A stretch of 14,492 nucleotides of DNA, taken from positions 1 to 14,492 of the forward strand of contig JAYEGJ010000034.1 in the NCBI GenBank assembly GCA_034658975.1, read 5' to 3'. Positions 12,712 to 14,492 of the stretch are shown here, in pieces (position 1 is the stretch's first letter; each line of letters begins with the position of its first letter). The notes below the pieces were generated by a model that was not told the origin of the DNA, did no database searches, and worked only from the letters and a program-made list of their open reading frames with translations. This DNA is from SZUA-217 sp034658975. GTDB lineage: Bacteria; Actinomycetota; Acidimicrobiia; Spongiisociales; ZC4RG35. The translations under genes and the position numbers were made by a program.

Positions 12712-13740
12712 ATGACCGAAGACCCACAGCCACCCCGGGAGCAACACTCCAAGAAATGGCCCCTCTATGTGATGGGGGCCCTTTTTGCCGTGGGCATCCT
12801 GGGCGGGATCGCCTGGAACGTCGAGCTTCCCTACCTCGCCTTCTCGGCCGGCCCGGTGTCCGACGCCGCCGATGCGATAGTCGCCGACGAAGTGACGGTC
12901 TACCCGCCCGATGGCGAACTCCTCATGCTCACTGTCGTCAGCCAGGACGTGAACATCTTTGAAGCCGTAATCGCTGGATTCGATCCGACCATCGACCTCG
13001 TTAGGAAGCAGGCGGTCAGGAGAGCCGGCGAGACCGACGAGGAGTATCGGAACAGGGTTCTCCAGCAGATGGACGACTCCAACTTCAGGTCGATCGCCGT
13101 CGCTCTCACCGAACTCGGATACGAACTGGTGCCGACCGAAGTGGTGATCAACGAGTTCGTGGAAGGAGTCCCTGCTGCCGAAGTGCTTCAGTTGGGCGAC
13201 ACGATCGTTGCCGTCGATGGGGTATCGGTTTCATCGGTGGCCGAGATACGCCCTCTCCTCGAGGATCTGGGAGTAGGGGACGTGCTCGTCGTGACGGTTG
13301 ACAGGGATGGAACGTCTCTGGAACTAGCCGTGGAACTGGCGGAGCGAGATGACCAGCCCGGGACGCCCATGATTGGCGTGATTCTTGGTGAGCTGACCGA
13401 GCCTCCCTTCCCAATTGAGATCCAGGCCGGCGATGTTGGCGGGCCGTCTGCGGGAATGATGCACACGCTGGCGATCATCGACACTCTCACGGAGGGCGAG
13501 TTGACCGATGGCGAGGTGATAGCGGGAACCGGAACCATCCGCCTCGATGGAACCATCGGCAGTATCGGGGGCATCCGTCAGAAGGTTGTTGCGGCCGAAG
13601 CAGCAGGTGCCTCATACATTCTCGTTCCCGAGGGCAACTACGAATCGGCCCTCACCGCCGAGCGTGACGACATTGAAATCGTGTCGGTGGCCACCCTCGA
13701 CGACGCTCTCGCCTTCCTCGAACAACTACAAGGCACCTAA
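12712..13740 (+). CDS. Membrane-anchored PDZ-Lon (S16) protease, YlbL family
   Basis: A 342-residue protein. A short cytoplasmic N-tail is followed by one membrane helix (about 16-35), the conserved ELPYLAFSAGPV segment (38-49), an extracytoplasmic PDZ domain (about 145-210; EGVPAAEVLQLGDTIVAVDG) and a Lon-type proteolytic domain. The Ser-Lys dyad of S16 peptidases is present: S246 in GGPSAGMM and K291 in IGGIRQKV. There is no AAA+ module, as expected for the YlbL/Rv3194c group. Such proteins are thought to act in envelope quality control and, in Bacillus, in the DNA-damage checkpoint. In mycobacteria this gene neighbours the DUF2342 gene; here the two are about 10 kb apart on either side of the transport operon. 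Start ATG 12712 is supported by a -10-like box rather than a ribosome binding site. Confidence 0.93.
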   Translation: MTEDPQPPREQHSKKWPLYVMGALFAVGILGGIAWNVELPYLAFSAGPVSDAADAIVADEVTVYPPDGELLMLTVVSQDVNIFEAVIAGFDPTIDLVRKQAVRRAGETDEEYRNRVLQQMDDSNFRSIAVALTELGYELVPTEVVINEFVEGVPAAEVLQLGDTIVAVDGVSVSSVAEIRPLLEDLGVGDVLVVTVDRDGTSLELAVELAERDDQPGTPMIGVILGELTEPPFPIEIQAGDVGGPSAGMMHTLAIIDTLTEGELTDGEVIAGTGTIRLDGTIGSIGGIRQKVVAAEAAGASYILVPEGNYESALTAERDDIEIVSVATLDDALAFLEQLQGT

Positions 13741-13767
13741 ACCTTCGGCTCTGGCGTCTGCGGTCGG

Positions 13768-13783
13768 TATCTTCTAGGAGCGG
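13768..13783 (+). promoter_or_regulatory. Possible -10 box and closely spaced AGGAG before the DivIVA-domain gene
   Basis: TATCTT (13768-13773) matches TANNNT and ends ten bases before ATG 13784. AGGAG (13776-13780) is only three bases from the ATG, closer than normal for ribosome binding, so leaderless initiation is the simpler reading. The 43-bp gap after the PDZ-Lon gene has no terminator-like stem, so read-through from that gene is also possible. Confidence 0.3.
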
Positions 13784-14492
13784 ATGGACTCAGAAGCGAC
13801 CCCAGAGCAGATAAGAAGCGTCGAATTCCGCACGGTCTTGCGCGGGATCGACCGCGTCCAGGTCGAGGAATTCCTGCAGACCGTTGCCGAGCGGATCGAG
13901 CAACTCGAGACAGAGAGCGCTCGTCTCCAGAACCAGCTTGGTGACGTGGCAGCCCGTGACCTCGAATCTGAGTTCGATGTGATAGGTCGCGAGGTGAGCG
14001 GCATTCTTCAAGCGGCCCGCGAAGCATCCGATGCGATGCGGGAAAGGGCGAGCGCCGACGCTGCGCGATGGCGCGGCGAAGCCATGGCCGAAGCCGAGCA
14101 GAGCCGCAGTGAGGCCATGGCGGGCGCCGAGGCTGCTCGGCGCGACGCTTGGACCGAGAGTTCTGAACTCCTCGATCAGACCGTCAAGGAGGCCACCAAG
14201 CTCAGAGAGCAGGCCGACCGTGATGTGCTGACCATCATGGGAGAGGCGGAGCGAGAGGCTCACCGTTTGACGTCTGGAGCCAGACGTGAAGCCGAGGACG
14301 TGGTCCGCAGCGCGAGTATGGACGCCGACAAGATCACCTCCGAGGCCGCCACGCGTCGTGACGAAGTGATCGACGCGGCCAGCCGTCAGGCAGCAGCCGC
14401 TCAGGAGCGAACACGCGCCCTGGGGCAGAGACGTGATGAGTTGCTCGAGGAACTAGAGAAGGCTCGGTCGACCCTCACCAGACTCGAGGGTT
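13784..14492 (+). CDS. DivIVA-domain coiled-coil protein (3' end outside window)
   Basis: The open frame starts at ATG 13784 and stays open to the window end (236 codons visible). Residues about 11-45 match the DivIVA N-terminal domain: VEFRTVLRGIDRVQVEEFLQ, equal to the family's F-x-T-x-x-x-GYD-x-x-EVDxFL, with Ile in place of the common Tyr in RGYD. From about 32 onwards the chain is a long, Ala/Glu/Arg-rich coiled coil without prolines or cysteines, with repeated E-A-x-x-x-A-x-x-R spacing. DivIVA-family proteins (Wag31 in mycobacteria) gather at curved membrane and guide polar growth and septation; the coiled coil mediates assembly. Whether this is the main DivIVA or one of the paralogous DivIVA-domain proteins cannot be told without the C-terminus. 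It lies 43 bases after the PDZ-Lon gene, same strand. Confidence 0.82.
   Translation, partial: MDSEATPEQIRSVEFRTVLRGIDRVQVEEFLQTVAERIEQLETESARLQNQLGDVAARDLESEFDVIGREVSGILQAAREASDAMRERASADAARWRGEAMAEAEQSRSEAMAGAEAARRDAWTESSELLDQTVKEATKLREQADRDVLTIMGEAEREAHRLTSGARREAEDVVRSASMDADKITSEAATRRDEVIDAASRQAAAAQERTRALGQRRDELLEELEKARSTLTRLEG

Overview
The window is GC-rich, densely coded bacterial DNA with nine tight gene junctions: eight overlap by one or four bases, and one divergent pair has its starts 14 bp apart. A DUF2342 (zincin-like) gene, a PDZ-Lon protease of the YlbL type, a DivIVA-domain protein and an ECF sigma/zinc anti-sigma pair together point to an actinobacterium. The style is like Acidimicrobiia or a relative, but that placement is inference, since no rRNA or marker gene is present. 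I see no tRNA, rRNA, CRISPR array, insertion sequence or phage gene.

Left part (3-3896), envelope stress and proteolysis. The 3' end of an ECF sigma factor gene is followed, through 4-base overlaps, by a zinc-binding membrane anti-sigma factor and an exported RseB-like protein. A 130-bp convergent gap filled by three copies of a roughly 32-bp repeat separates these from a leftward pair: a membrane-anchored HtrA/DegS-like PDZ protease and a DUF2342 protein whose zinc-binding motif is lost. Together they resemble a full sigma-E cascade: sigma, RseA-like, RseB-like and DegS-like proteins.

Middle (3911-4345). A molybdopterin synthase large subunit gene (moaE) diverges from htrA. Both genes look leaderless, with a -10 box nine bases before each start.

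Central operon (4433-12609). Seven rightward genes: a long-chain-type acyl-CoA synthetase, LivH and LivM permeases, a lipoprotein substrate-binding protein, LivF and LivG ATPases, and a haloalkane-dehalogenase-like alpha/beta hydrolase. Four of the six junctions overlap. This is a complete branched-chain-amino-acid-type ABC importer bracketed by a CoA ligase and a hydrolase. The substrate is therefore more likely a carboxylic acid or an ester/halogenated compound than an amino acid. A 48-nt near-perfect hairpin lies between the binding-protein gene and livF.

Right part (12610-14492). A regulatory region holds a 16-bp perfect palindrome, 11-bp-phased GTTT repeats and a dyad touching the start codon. 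It precedes the PDZ-Lon protease gene, which is followed by a DivIVA-domain coiled-coil gene that runs off the window.
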